Assembly (NCBI GenBank): GCA_026195755.1
Contig: JAPHRL010000009.1
Span: 1-18,984 of the forward strand
Origin: Kangiella sp.
GTDB lineage: Bacteria > Pseudomonadota > Gammaproteobacteria > Enterobacterales > Kangiellaceae
DNA: 18,984 nucleotides
Direction of reading: 5' to 3'
Each line of letters opens with the position of its first letter. The stretch's first letter is position 1. Shown piece by piece: positions 7,199-14,747 of this stretch. The position numbers and the translations under genes are program-made. Under the pieces are notes generated by a model. It made no database searches and was not told where the DNA came from. It saw only the letters and a program-made list of their open reading frames with translations.

Positions 7199-9028
7199 TT
7201 AAAACTGGTAAAGGATCGGCAGAACAATGGATAGGGTAATCCACATCAATATCACCAGCGGCACGCCGACTTTGATGAAGTCTGAGAATTTATAACCGCC
7301 GGCACTCATGACCAATAGATTGGTTTTATAAGCCATAGGGGTCGCAAAACTCATATTGGCACCAAACAGAACCGCGATTACAAAGGGCTCAGCAGGTAGG
7401 TTCAGCTGATTGGCGATACTAACCGCAATCGGGGTGCCGATAACCGCCGCTGCGTTATTGGAGACGACGTTAGTGAGTAAAGCAAGTAGCAGCATCAGGC
7501 CGCTTAATAACACCGCAGGCGGAGCACCATACAGCGAAGCGACGAAGGCTTGCGCCAGATACTCGGCAGCACCGGTTTCAATCATGGCAATACCCAGCGC
7601 TAAACTCGCTGCGACAATCAGAATGACTTGTGCACTCAAGGCGTGCATGGCTTCACGCCAAGTCATGCAATGAACAAGAATCATCAGCATGGCGCCGCCA
7701 AGGGCACTGATTGCAATTGGCAGTGCGCCAACGGCAGCAAGCAGAACCACCAGCCCCATAATAATCAGGGCACGAGGTGCGCGGTGTGATTTAGGCAGGT
7801 CGGTGGTGGCGTCAAGAATCAAGATTTCGCCACTTTTCTTAAACTCGGCAATATCTTTTTGGCCACCTTGCACCAGCAACACATCGCCCACATGCAAAGT
7901 TACGGTGCCAAGGCCCTTATTGTGCATATCGACTACGCTATCGCCGCGGTGCAGGGCTATCGCCACCAGGCCATATTGGTCGATAAACTCAACGTCTTTG
8001 AGAGTACGGCCCGCAAGCGGCGAACCAGGCGTAACAACAATCTCAGAAAGCTGCTGGTTCTCAGCGGTTAACGGATGGTCTTCACTGATTTGTTTGCCGC
8101 GGCGAAACAATTTAGCGCCCAGCACTTGCTCATATTCCTTGAGGTGATCCGGAGTGTCGATAACCCTCAGTCTATCACCGGCTTTAACTTTGGCATCGGG
8201 CATTGGAACGATAGAAATTTCTTCGCCGCGCTGGATGCGAACGACCTTCATCTGACCATCAGTTTTATTAATCACTTCAGACAGGGTTTTGCCGTCAGCA
8301 AAAGAACCTGCTTCGATATGCAGCTGGGCAGTAAAAACGCGTGGTGAAGTGTTTTTCATGACTGCCTGACGCTCTGGCAATATGCGTGGAGCAACAAGCC
8401 ACAAATAAATAATAGCGACACTGGCAGCGATGCTGGCAGGCAGTAAAAAGTCGAACATGCCGAATTCAGGCAAACCGAGATCTGAGGCAACAGAGACTAC
8501 TAACAAGTTGGTTGAAGTACCAATGGTGGTACCCATTCCGCCAATTATGGTGGCAAAGCCCATTGGCATTAGTAATTTAGAGGGGCTGCTTTTAGTGCGA
8601 ATAGCCACACTGACGAGTATGGGTAACAACAATACAACGATAGGTGTGTTGTTAACAAAGGCGCTTAAAATACCAGCGATTAACAGCGTTAACAGTAAAG
8701 AAAAGAGTGGTGAAGTTTTCCAGATCTGCCCGAGGAAGCGCCCAATGGGTTCAAGCGCACCGGTGCGAACCAGCCCCTGGCCACATATCATCAAAGCACA
8801 GACAGCGACTAATGCTTCGTGGCCAAAGCCACTGAAGAATTGCATCGGTTCGAGGCGGCCATTGAAGTTATGAAATGGGGCAAAGCTAAAGCCAATAGTC
8901 AGCAATAGCAGAACAATTACGCAGGAAGTTTCGAGCGGAATATCGTCGCGACGAAACAGGTACAACGCAAAAACCGTCAGTAGCAGCACAAAAAGAGCGT
9001 GATTGTTGGGTAAGTCAGGAAACGGCAT
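7199..9028 (-). CDS. SLC13 family anion permease with two TrkA-C (RCK_C) domains
   Basis: 609 residues: a hydrophobic N-terminal half (about 1-215) with the NNTPIVVLLLPI re-entrant motif, a soluble central part, and a hydrophobic C-terminal half (about 415-609) with the matching VVSNNAAAVIGTPIAVSIA motif, as in the DASS/SLC13 sodium-coupled anion transporters. The central part holds two TrkA-C-like regulatory domains, about 225-300 and 325-405 (the second with LSEIVVTPGSPLAGRTLKDV and HVGDVLLVQG). This layout matches E. coli YfbS-type proteins. The substrate is not readable from sequence; sulfate, dicarboxylates or other anions are possible. The ATG at 9028 is directly preceded by AAGGA, which is unusually close. 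It heads the transporter-mutY-yggX gene series. Confidence 0.9.
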   Translation of the reverse strand: MPFPDLPNNHALFVLLLTVFALYLFRRDDIPLETSCVIVLLLLTIGFSFAPFHNFNGRLEPMQFFSGFGHEALVAVCALMICGQGLVRTGALEPIGRFLGQIWKTSPLFSLLLTLLIAGILSAFVNNTPIVVLLLPILVSVAIRTKSSPSKLLMPMGFATIIGGMGTTIGTSTNLLVVSVASDLGLPEFGMFDFLLPASIAASVAIIYLWLVAPRILPERQAVMKNTSPRVFTAQLHIEAGSFADGKTLSEVINKTDGQMKVVRIQRGEEISIVPMPDAKVKAGDRLRVIDTPDHLKEYEQVLGAKLFRRGKQISEDHPLTAENQQLSEIVVTPGSPLAGRTLKDVEFIDQYGLVAIALHRGDSVVDMHNKGLGTVTLHVGDVLLVQGGQKDIAEFKKSGEILILDATTDLPKSHRAPRALIIMGLVVLLAAVGALPIAISALGGAMLMILVHCMTWREAMHALSAQVILIVAASLALGIAMIETGAAEYLAQAFVASLYGAPPAVLLSGLMLLLALLTNVVSNNAAAVIGTPIAVSIANQLNLPAEPFVIAVLFGANMSFATPMAYKTNLLVMSAGGYKFSDFIKVGVPLVILMWITLSIVLPILYQF

Positions 9029-9158
9029 TCCTTAGTTCCACTCCTACTCTATGTCATTGTTTTTATGCCGGGTCGAACTGCTCACCTTACTGATTTAGGG
9101 CTATTTTCGCAATCCTTTTTGTCAGGTCAAAGCTAATGATGCAAAACCGTACAAAGAG

Positions 9159-9169
9159 TGTGCTAAAAT
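9159..9169 (+). promoter_or_regulatory. Candidate extended -10 promoter of trmB
   Basis: TGTGCTAAAAT contains a TGN extension and the hexamer TAAAAT, 31 bases before the trmB GTG. No good -35 sits 16-18 bases upstream, which is tolerated by extended -10 promoters. It is in the 172-bp divergent region with the SLC13 gene. Confidence 0.4.
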
Positions 9170-9200
9170 CGCGCCAATCCCTGCAAGTCGAGACAAATCA

Positions 9201-9899
9201 GTGAGTTCCGAAGAAAGTAAAAGCGAAAAACGTATCCGTAAAATTCGTAGTTATGTGCTACGCGAAGGGCGTCTAACCAAAGGCCAGCAACGTGCGATGG
9301 AGGAGTTGTTCCCGCAAATGAGTCTTGAACTTCAGGAGCAGGCTTATGATTTTGAGAGCATATTCGGTCGCAAGGCTCCAGTGGTCTTAGAAATTGGTTT
9401 CGGGATGGGCAAATCACTTGCAGAGCAAGCCGCCTCCGAGCGCGATAAAGACTTTATCGGCATCGAAGTACACAAACCAGGAGTCGGTGCCTGTTTAGTG
9501 CTGGCTGAAGAATACGAATTAACCAATCTGCGAGTCATCAATCATGACGCAGTAGAAATCATTGACCATTGCATAGCGGATAATAGCCTTGAACGCATTC
9601 AGATATTCTTCCCCGACCCCTGGCATAAAAAGAAACACCACAAACGTCGTATAGTACAAACCGAGTTTTGCCAAAAGCTGCATAAGAAATTGGTTAAAGG
9701 GGGCATCCTGCACCTCGCCACCGATTGGGAAAACTATGCCGAATACATGCTCGAAGTATTAAATCCCATGCAAGAATTTAAAAATCTGTCAGAGACGGGT
9801 GACTATGTGCCTAAGCCTGACTCGCGTCCGCTGACTAAGTTTGAAGCGAGGGGGCAGAAGCTAGGTCATGGGGTCTGGGATCTGATGTTTCAGCGATAG
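9201..9899 (+). CDS. trmB: tRNA (guanine-N7-)-methyltransferase TrmB
   Basis: 232 residues. TrmB uses S-adenosylmethionine to make m7G46 in the tRNA variable loop. Visible motifs: SAM-binding VLEIGFGMGKSL (about 62-73), GIEVHKPGVG, the catalytic/tRNA-binding block FFPDPWHKKKHHKRR, ATDWENYAEYM, and the C-terminal TKFEARGQKLGHGVWDL, all typical of the bacterial family. The start is the GTG at 9201. No in-frame ATG lies close upstream (the ATGs at 9136 and 9139 are in another frame) and no clear Shine-Dalgarno precedes it. It is monocistronic here, divergent from the SLC13 gene, and followed within 7 bases by the tandem repeat region. Confidence 0.97.
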   Translation: MSSEESKSEKRIRKIRSYVLREGRLTKGQQRAMEELFPQMSLELQEQAYDFESIFGRKAPVVLEIGFGMGKSLAEQAASERDKDFIGIEVHKPGVGACLVLAEEYELTNLRVINHDAVEIIDHCIADNSLERIQIFFPDPWHKKKHHKRRIVQTEFCQKLHKKLVKGGILHLATDWENYAEYMLEVLNPMQEFKNLSETGDYVPKPDSRPLTKFEARGQKLGHGVWDLMFQR

Positions 9900-9905
9900 A
9901 TTCGA

Positions 9906-10122
9906 AGAATTTCTGCGTTACGCAAGCTTCTGCGTGTGCTCATTGGCTACTTGCCAACTGTGCGACTCGAAGCTTGCAAGCCTTGAACTTCAATCGAATC
10001 TCTCGGCTGAAAGAGTGCAAAGGAATAACTTTGTTATTTCATGATCTCAAAATCGTCATTACCTCATTTGGTAAATCCTCTTTTTCAATCATGAAACGCC
10101 GTGTTATCGGCAAAATACCCTA
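9906..10122. repeat. Structured direct repeat, copy 1 (217 bp)
   Basis: First of two direct copies filling the 562-bp gap between trmB and the META lipoprotein gene. By eye the copies differ at about 14 positions outside one 19-bp indel, and 94 bases (9970-10063) are identical to 10228-10321. The unit is built of nested palindromes. GCAAGCTTC pairs with GAAGCTTGC around a TTGGC/GCCAA hairpin in the first half. In the second half, a 9-bp perfect inverted repeat TTTCATGAT/ATCATGAAA (10037-10045 with 10088-10096) encloses AAAA/TTTT and TTACC/GGTAA stems. A GCCG/CGGC hairpin closes the end. No convincing reading frame runs through it. Origin unknown: an interspersed, mobile-type or RNA-encoding repeat are all possible. 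Confidence 0.9.
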
Positions 10123-10144
10123 ATTATTGAGAGTTCATGCGGGT

Positions 10145-10380
10145 AGAATTTCTGCGTTACACAAGCTTCGCAAAGTGCTCAGGGTCTGCCCCCTTGGGTA
10201 TTGGCTACTTGCCAACTGTGCGACTCAAAGCTTGCAAGCCTTGAACTTCAATCGAATCTCTCGGCTGAAAGAGTGCAAAGGAATAACTTTGTTATTTCAT
10301 GATCTCAAAATCGTCATTACCCCATTGGGTAAATCCTCTTTTGCAATCATGAAACGCCGCGTTCTCGGCAAACTATCCTA
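10145..10380. repeat. Structured direct repeat, copy 2 (236 bp)
   Basis: Second copy, starting 22 bp after the first. It carries 19 extra bases (between 10181 and 10201) absent from copy 1 and otherwise about 93% identical by eye. The large second-half hairpin is kept (10295-10303 with 10346-10354). At its inner stem the T/T mismatch of copy 1 is a C-G pair here, giving TTACCC/GGGTAA. The outer first-half stem is weaker than in copy 1 because A replaces G on both sides of the inverted repeat. Confidence 0.9.
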
Positions 10381-10461
10381 TTGGTATAGAGTAGGTTTAG
10401 TATCTTTGTTTTACTTATGATTCAGTTTTCTCCCAGGCTTTGAGATAAGCACTGCGAAACC

Positions 10462-11487
10462 TCAACGGTTTGTTGGTTGTGCCACGATGGTGGCATCTTG
10501 GTTGGTATACAGCACTAACTGACCGCTTGGGTTAATATCAAAGCGTGTCACGTTAACCAGGTGCTTTAGGAAGCTTGCCTCTTGCTCCATCAGAAAAGGT
10601 TCACAAGCCATTTGAGTGGTAGCTATTGGGCTTATGGATAATCCTTCACCGGTCAGAATATAGGAAGTGGTGTAGCGATTACAGCTGGCCACACCCGTTA
10701 GTCGCATTTCTGGATTGAAGTTAAGCGATACCCGGGATTCTTCGCTCAGCATATTGTCAGCGATAGTGAGTACTGACCATTTGTTTTTAGTAAGCAATGA
10801 GCGTGGTTCGCCGCCACAGCCATTGAAGTTTTGTTGTGCGGTTTGCATGGATACAGTATAGGGATATGGCATGCCACTCATAGAGTCATGACACAGATTT
10901 GTTTCGCTAAGAAAAGTCAGTGTCCCGAGTCGTTCGGTTTCAAAGCGGATGGGCTTGTCAGGCTCAATAGATGGGCTGCTAGGTATAGGGGCGGTGATGG
11001 TCAAGTGGCCATGGTCCGAAATTAGTTCAAGTTGTTCTTTGCTGAGAGTCAACAACCAGCCTGGCTCATTTCCGCGCGCGGTGAATGGCAATTTTAATGT
11101 TGCCATAGAGCTGTCTGCTCGTTGAACGATAACTTTTTGGCAATTTGAGTATTGTTGTCCGTTGAACTCAAGAGCTGCACTATCACCTTTCCTCGAGAAC
11201 ACGATATTGTTTGGTGTATTCGCAAATTTGTTGCCTGAAGGGTCGGAGGAGCGGCTGAGTTGATAGCTTTTATCTTCAATGGATAATGTCAGGTTGTTGC
11301 CGCTGAGGTCAGTTTTAATCAGCAAATGACCACAGATATACTCAGCGGAAACTTTATTTTGGACAACTATGTCCGTCTGACTCCCATTAGTATCAGCTGG
11401 ATTGTTGGGTTTGGTAGGCTCAGTATCGCAGCCAACGAGAGCGATACAGCCGAGAAGTGCTATGGTGAAAAGACGTATGAAATCCAT
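10462..11487 (-). CDS. Lipoprotein with MliC-like, COG3650-like and META (HslJ-type) domains
   Basis: 341 residues. A lipoprotein signal ends in LVG-Cys20, and the residue after the Cys is Asp21, which under the E. coli Lol rule would favour retention in the inner membrane. After a polar linker come three regions. About 45-120 resembles MliC (lysozyme inhibitor) with YICG and the later QQYSNCQ cysteine. About 133-235 opens with ARGNEPGW and contains GTLTFLSETNLCHDSMSG and NGCGGE, as in COG3650 envelope proteins. About 238-335 is a META domain with SCNRY, TTQMACEP and EASFLKHL. These domains occur in envelope-stress and lysozyme-resistance proteins. The ATG at 11487 has an AAGGGA site. The gene starts 49 bp after hemW. 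Domain calls are by eye; function is inferred. Confidence 0.85.
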   Translation of the reverse strand: MDFIRLFTIALLGCIALVGCDTEPTKPNNPADTNGSQTDIVVQNKVSAEYICGHLLIKTDLSGNNLTLSIEDKSYQLSRSSDPSGNKFANTPNNIVFSRKGDSAALEFNGQQYSNCQKVIVQRADSSMATLKLPFTARGNEPGWLLTLSKEQLELISDHGHLTITAPIPSSPSIEPDKPIRFETERLGTLTFLSETNLCHDSMSGMPYPYTVSMQTAQQNFNGCGGEPRSLLTKNKWSVLTIADNMLSEESRVSLNFNPEMRLTGVASCNRYTTSYILTGEGLSISPIATTQMACEPFLMEQEASFLKHLVNVTRFDINPSGQLVLYTNQDATIVAQPTNR

Positions 11488-11536
11488 AAAAATATTCCCT
11501 TATTATTCTTTGCAATTTATATGCGTATATTATGTG

Positions 11537-12769
11537 CTAATAGAGTTGTTTTATATTAATCAGGTCGCTTTTTTTGATGTCTGATGGTTCCTGAATCATT
11601 GCATCCTGCATGAAGACTTGTAGCAGTTCGTTGAGAAATAGCGCACCTTTATCTGTGGGTTCGATTCTATCTTTTTTGTTACATAAAAGGCCATCCTCAA
11701 TCGACTCATCAATCATCGATTGAATGGAGTTGAGCGCAAGTCCTGTTCGTTGTTGGAAATATGAGCTTGGAACCCCCTGCAATAACCTTAAAGCGTTAAG
11801 CATGAACTCAAAGGGCAGTTCGTGTGCTGGAATTGCTTTGCTGGTACGGATTTGTGTTACCGATTTTTGCAGGTAGTCTTTAGGGTGGCGGCTTTTGGTG
11901 GTGCGATGGATCTGGTTTAGATCGAGACGAGTAATTTTACCATGTGCGCCTGCTCCTATGCCCAGGTAGTCGCCAAACTGCCAATAATTTAAATTGTGCT
12001 GTGAGCGGTATTCTGGTTTGCGAGCATAAGCAGATATTTCATACTGGTTATAACCATGCTGCTGTAATAAGGATTGACCTTCTTCCTGAATGGTCCATAA
12101 AGTATCATCCACCGGCAGGGTTGGCGGCTGCTGATAAAATAAAGTATTCGGTTCTATAGTTAGCTGATACCAGGAAATATGCTGGGGTTGAAGGTTGATG
12201 GCGGTTCGTAAGTCAGCCAGGGCTTGCTCGGGAGTTTGATCGGGCAGGCCGTGCATTAAGTCGAGATTAAAAGAACGAAATCCAGCCTGATGGGCAAATT
12301 CAGCAGCCGCTATTGCCTGCTCGGGATTATGCACACGTCCCAGCCGTTCAAGGTGCTTGGCATCAAAGCTTTGTACTCCAATCGACAGGCGATTAATACC
12401 AGCCTGGCGAAAACCAGCAAAGCGTTCGGCTTCGAAAGTACCGGGGTTAGCTTCCATGGTAATTTCAATATCACCTTCAAAAGGAATGAGGGCGCGGACA
12501 CCACTAATCAGGCGATCCATACCCTCTGCCGAAAATAGGCTGGGCGTGCCGCCGCCGATAAAAATACTGTGTAGACGCCTTCCCCAGACCAGCGGTAATT
12601 CCTGTTCAAGATCGAGCAAGAGTCTATCGATGTACTCTTGCTCAGGAATATCGTCCAGCCCGCCAAGTTGTTTAATGCCGTGCGAATTAAAGTCACAATA
12701 AGGGCACTTTCGAATACACCAGGGAATATGGATGTATAACGATAAGGGTGGGTTGGTCAGGAGTGACAT
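11537..12769 (-). CDS. hemW: Radical SAM protein HemW (heme chaperone, formerly coproporphyrinogen III oxidase-like)
   Basis: 410 residues. The radical-SAM cluster motif is C18-x3-C22-x2-C25 (IPWCIRKCPYCDFNSH), followed by FIGGGTPSLF, ITMEANPGT, RLSIGVQSFD and NLDLMHGLPDQT, then the HemN C-terminal region (about 300-375, ELPFEFMLNALRLLQGV). HemW proteins bind heme and a [4Fe-4S] cluster and act as heme chaperones. True HemN has an extra N-terminal part and is longer. The ATG at 12769 lies 5 bp after the rdgB stop with no close Shine-Dalgarno, implying coupling to rdgB. The rdgB-hemW order is widely conserved in gammaproteobacteria. The tail after about 385 is polar and probably lineage-specific. 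Confidence 0.95.
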   Translation of the reverse strand: MSLLTNPPLSLYIHIPWCIRKCPYCDFNSHGIKQLGGLDDIPEQEYIDRLLLDLEQELPLVWGRRLHSIFIGGGTPSLFSAEGMDRLISGVRALIPFEGDIEITMEANPGTFEAERFAGFRQAGINRLSIGVQSFDAKHLERLGRVHNPEQAIAAAEFAHQAGFRSFNLDLMHGLPDQTPEQALADLRTAINLQPQHISWYQLTIEPNTLFYQQPPTLPVDDTLWTIQEEGQSLLQQHGYNQYEISAYARKPEYRSQHNLNYWQFGDYLGIGAGAHGKITRLDLNQIHRTTKSRHPKDYLQKSVTQIRTSKAIPAHELPFEFMLNALRLLQGVPSSYFQQRTGLALNSIQSMIDESIEDGLLCNKKDRIEPTDKGALFLNELLQVFMQDAMIQEPSDIKKSDLINIKQLY

Positions 12770-12774
12770 GTCAG

Positions 12775-13419
12775 TTATATATTCCTGGCTGTGCGTAATA
12801 CAGATAATTGCTCCATCAAACTGCGCAGGGCTTTGCCGCGATGGCTGATAGCAGCTTTCTGATCGGGTGATAACTCGGCAGCAGCGCAGTTATGCTCCGG
12901 AGCCCAGAATAAGGGGTCATAGCCAAAGCCACCATCCCCTGTCTTAGACTCTAAAATACGGCCTTCCCAGCTGCCTTGGCAGATAATCGGAGTTGGGTCA
13001 TCAGCATGTTTCATAAATACCAGAATGCATTGATAGCGCGCGCCGCGTTCAGCCGTAGGCACGCCTTTAAGTTTTTCCAATAACAAGTCATTGTTAGCCT
13101 GATCATCAGCATTGCCTTGACTATTGAGGTCGTCCAGAGTGGCGAAACGGGCTGAGTATATGCCTGGCATACCGTTTAAATAATCAATCTCAATGCCGGA
13201 GTCATCGGCAATTGCTGGCAGGCCAGTAACCTTTGCTGCGTGACGTGCTTTTATGATGGCGTTTTCGACAAAGGTTGTGCCGGTTTCGGGAACCTCTGAA
13301 ACATTAAGGTCAGTTTGTGGAATCACTTGGTAATCGAAATTGGCGAGAAGCTCGCTAAGTTCCTTAACTTTTTTGACGTTGCCTGATGCGAGAACGATTT
13401 TTTGCATGTTTTTTGGCAT
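12775..13419 (-). CDS. rdgB: XTP/dITP pyrophosphatase RdgB (HAM1/Ham1 family)
   Basis: Up to 214 residues. The enzyme hydrolyses XTP, dITP and ITP to monophosphates and keeps deaminated purines out of DNA. Motifs: substrate-binding ASGNVKKVKEL near the start, the metal-binding and catalytic IADDSGIEIDYLNGMPGIYSARFA, the GDGGFGYDPLFW loop and the C-terminal SHRGKAL. The first ATG (13419) is followed four codons later by a second (13407) that gives the usual MQKIVLASGN start. Neither has a strong ribosome site, so the true start could be either. It is coupled to hemW downstream and follows a terminator that closes the DUF4426 gene. Confidence 0.96.
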   Translation of the reverse strand: MPKNMQKIVLASGNVKKVKELSELLANFDYQVIPQTDLNVSEVPETGTTFVENAIIKARHAAKVTGLPAIADDSGIEIDYLNGMPGIYSARFATLDDLNSQGNADDQANNDLLLEKLKGVPTAERGARYQCILVFMKHADDPTPIICQGSWEGRILESKTGDGGFGYDPLFWAPEHNCAAAELSPDQKAAISHRGKALRSLMEQLSVLRTARNI

Positions 13420-13447
13420 TGATGTTTACTTAACGATGGTGTTTGGG

Positions 13448-13453
13448 ATTATA
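13448..13453 (-). promoter_or_regulatory. Candidate -10 element for rdgB-hemW
   Basis: A perfect TATAAT on the minus strand lies 28 bases before the rdgB ATG and just beyond the terminator of the DUF4426 gene. The matching -35 region is poor (about TTAAGT at 18-base spacing). Position supports a fresh promoter here; sequence support is only partial. Confidence 0.35.
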
Positions 13454-13457
13454 ACGT

Positions 13458-13497
13458 AAAAAGAGTGCGCCACTTAAATAAAAGCTTAGGTGGCGCA
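13458..13497 (-). terminator. Intrinsic terminator after the DUF4426 gene
   Basis: A 12-bp stem with one A-C mismatch (13466-13477 with 13486-13497, loop 8, GC-rich base TGCGCCAC/GTGGCGCA) is followed on the minus strand by CUCUUUUU (U run complementary to 13458-13462). It begins 25 bp after the DUF4426 stop. No U run follows on the plus strand. Confidence 0.75.
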
Positions 13498-13521
13498 TAG
13501 TTATTGAATCTGTAGAGAGTG

Positions 13522-13983
13522 CTACTCAGAGTAGAACTTTTGCTTAAAACTGATCGTTTCTGGACGCTCCATGCCCGGTACTCTGACGGTAAATTCGATA
13601 GTCGTATCTTCTTCAGGGCGAAACTGAAAGTTTGCTATATAGTATATGGCTTTATCTTCCTTGATTTCCTTGAAAGCAAGTTCTTGAAATTGTGACAGGC
13701 TATTGGTTACTCTGCCCTGAACATTAGCGGGTACAGCAGGTTGTTCAGTGGCTTTACCGTCCTTATGGATAGAAACGTTTAAAACTGCAGTTAAGCCGCT
13801 ACGAGGTATTTTGTACGTGTCAGCCACATTGGGCTGTAGGAATGAGCTGTTGAACGCGTTGTAGTAGATAATGTAATCACCGACTTTTTTTTCTGCCGCA
13901 AAAGCTGTATTCGCAATTAAGCCGGAGAGCAGAATGCTAACAGCGATCAGCGAATGAGCTAAAGTAGAAATTCTGGTGTACAT
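13522..13983 (-). CDS. DUF4426 domain-containing secreted protein
   Basis: 153 residues with a clear Sec signal peptide (hydrophobic LIAVSILLSGLIANTAFA, cleavage likely after AFA) and a periplasmic beta-rich remainder. It contains GDYIIYYNAFNSSFLQPNVADTYKIPRS, NVSI and the C-terminal TVRVPG...ISFKQKFY pattern of the DUF4426 family. An AGGAGG six bases before the ATG at 13983 is the strongest ribosome site in this cluster. In Pseudomonas the equivalent gene sits between metW and rdgB. Here metX and metW are missing and the gene stands alone between two hairpins. Function unknown. Confidence 0.9.
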   Translation of the reverse strand: MYTRISTLAHSLIAVSILLSGLIANTAFAAEKKVGDYIIYYNAFNSSFLQPNVADTYKIPRSGLTAVLNVSIHKDGKATEQPAVPANVQGRVTNSLSQFQELAFKEIKEDKAIYYIANFQFRPEEDTTIEFTVRVPGMERPETISFKQKFYSE

Positions 13984-14090
13984 ATTGGCCTCCTGATATT
14001 CCCTGTATGATACGGTTTCCTCTTAACTGATGAGAAAACCAGTCGAATCTTTAGTTTAATACAATAACTGGCAGTATTCATTGAAGAGTT

Positions 14091-14117
14091 GCCCGAATGC
14101 TCAAAAAACATTCGGGC
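14091..14117 (-). terminator. Strong hairpin downstream of yggT, terminator-like without U tail
   Basis: A perfect 9-bp stem GCCCGAATG/CATTCGGGC (14091-14099 with 14109-14117) begins 22 bp after the yggT stop. The loop on the minus strand holds six U, but no U run follows the stem on either strand. It could be a Rho-independent terminator of atypical form, an RNA 3'-end stabiliser or a scar. Confidence 0.4.
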
Positions 14118-14138
14118 ATTAAAAAGGTAGGATGTTGG

Positions 14139-14726
14139 CTATGGGCTGATCAGGCTGATGCCGTATTTGTACAAGATACCCTGGAGGAAGAACAGCCCCA
14201 ATAAAATAATCATTGGCGATAGGTCGATAGTACCACCTAGTGGCGGAATAATGCGCTGAATAGGCCTTAAAATCGGACGGGTCACTTGTACTAGAAAGAC
14301 GAGCACAGGATTATAGCGACCACCGCTCATAAAGCTGGCAATCATTAAGCCGATAAACAGAATTAAAAGAAGGTTTGAGATAACCATAAATAATCCTGAA
14401 ACAGCTCCAAGACCAACCAGTATCATAAATAATGTGACTTGAGGGGACAGCATCTCGGCTTCTTGTTCAGAGATGAAGGAGTGCTTTAGTAAAAAGATTT
14501 TTCCTGTAATCAACGCTAGCGAGACGACAAAGGAAGCAAGATTAAATTTCCCTAAATCAGGCAATATAGAGCGAATTGGGGTGATAATCGGTGCTGTGAA
14601 TTTATGGATGTATTGCGCCACTGGATTAAAAAAATCAGCACTGCCCAGTTGTAGCAAAACCCGCAACAAAAACACCATCGCTAGCAGGTTGATAACATAT
14701 TCAATAATTGTAAATACAGGATTCAT
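14139..14726 (-). CDS. yggT: YggT family integral membrane protein
   Basis: 195 residues with two repeats of the YGGT domain. Each has a hydrophobic helix, then a motif of the form NP(V)xxF(V/I)xxxTxPIxxPIRxIxP(P/D)LG. The first copy is at about 32-62 (DFFNPVAQYIHKFTAPIITPIRSILPDLG), and the second near 135-165 (RYNPVLVFLVQVTRPILRPIQRIIPPLGG). About four membrane helices. The role is not settled; links to osmotic tolerance and to divisome or pilus loci have been proposed. The gene starts 21 bp after proC without a good Shine-Dalgarno, suggesting co-transcription yggS-proC-yggT. Confidence 0.93.
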   Translation of the reverse strand: MNPVFTIIEYVINLLAMVFLLRVLLQLGSADFFNPVAQYIHKFTAPIITPIRSILPDLGKFNLASFVVSLALITGKIFLLKHSFISEQEAEMLSPQVTLFMILVGLGAVSGLFMVISNLLLILFIGLMIASFMSGGRYNPVLVFLVQVTRPILRPIQRIIPPLGGTIDLSPMIILLGLFFLQGILYKYGISLISP

Positions 14727-14747
14727 GCGTCAGGGGTCTCAATAAAG

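Noticed and set aside
7689..8147. 152-codon plus-strand ORF and others opposite the SLC13 gene
   Set aside because: Antisense shadow of a clearly conserved transporter; composition is Ser/Thr/Arg-rich as expected from the complementary frame.
9136..9200. Upstream ATGs as the trmB start
   Set aside because: The ATGs at 9136 and 9139 are in a different frame from trmB; the GTG at 9201 remains the best start.
10127..10420. 97-codon plus-strand ORF over repeat copy 2
   Set aside because: It lies almost wholly in the repeat, lacks a ribosome site, and copy 1 does not keep the same frame open because of the 19-bp indel. Treated as chance.
9900..10461. CRISPR array
   Set aside because: Only two long repeat copies separated by 22 bp, with no short regular repeat-spacer pattern and no cas genes.
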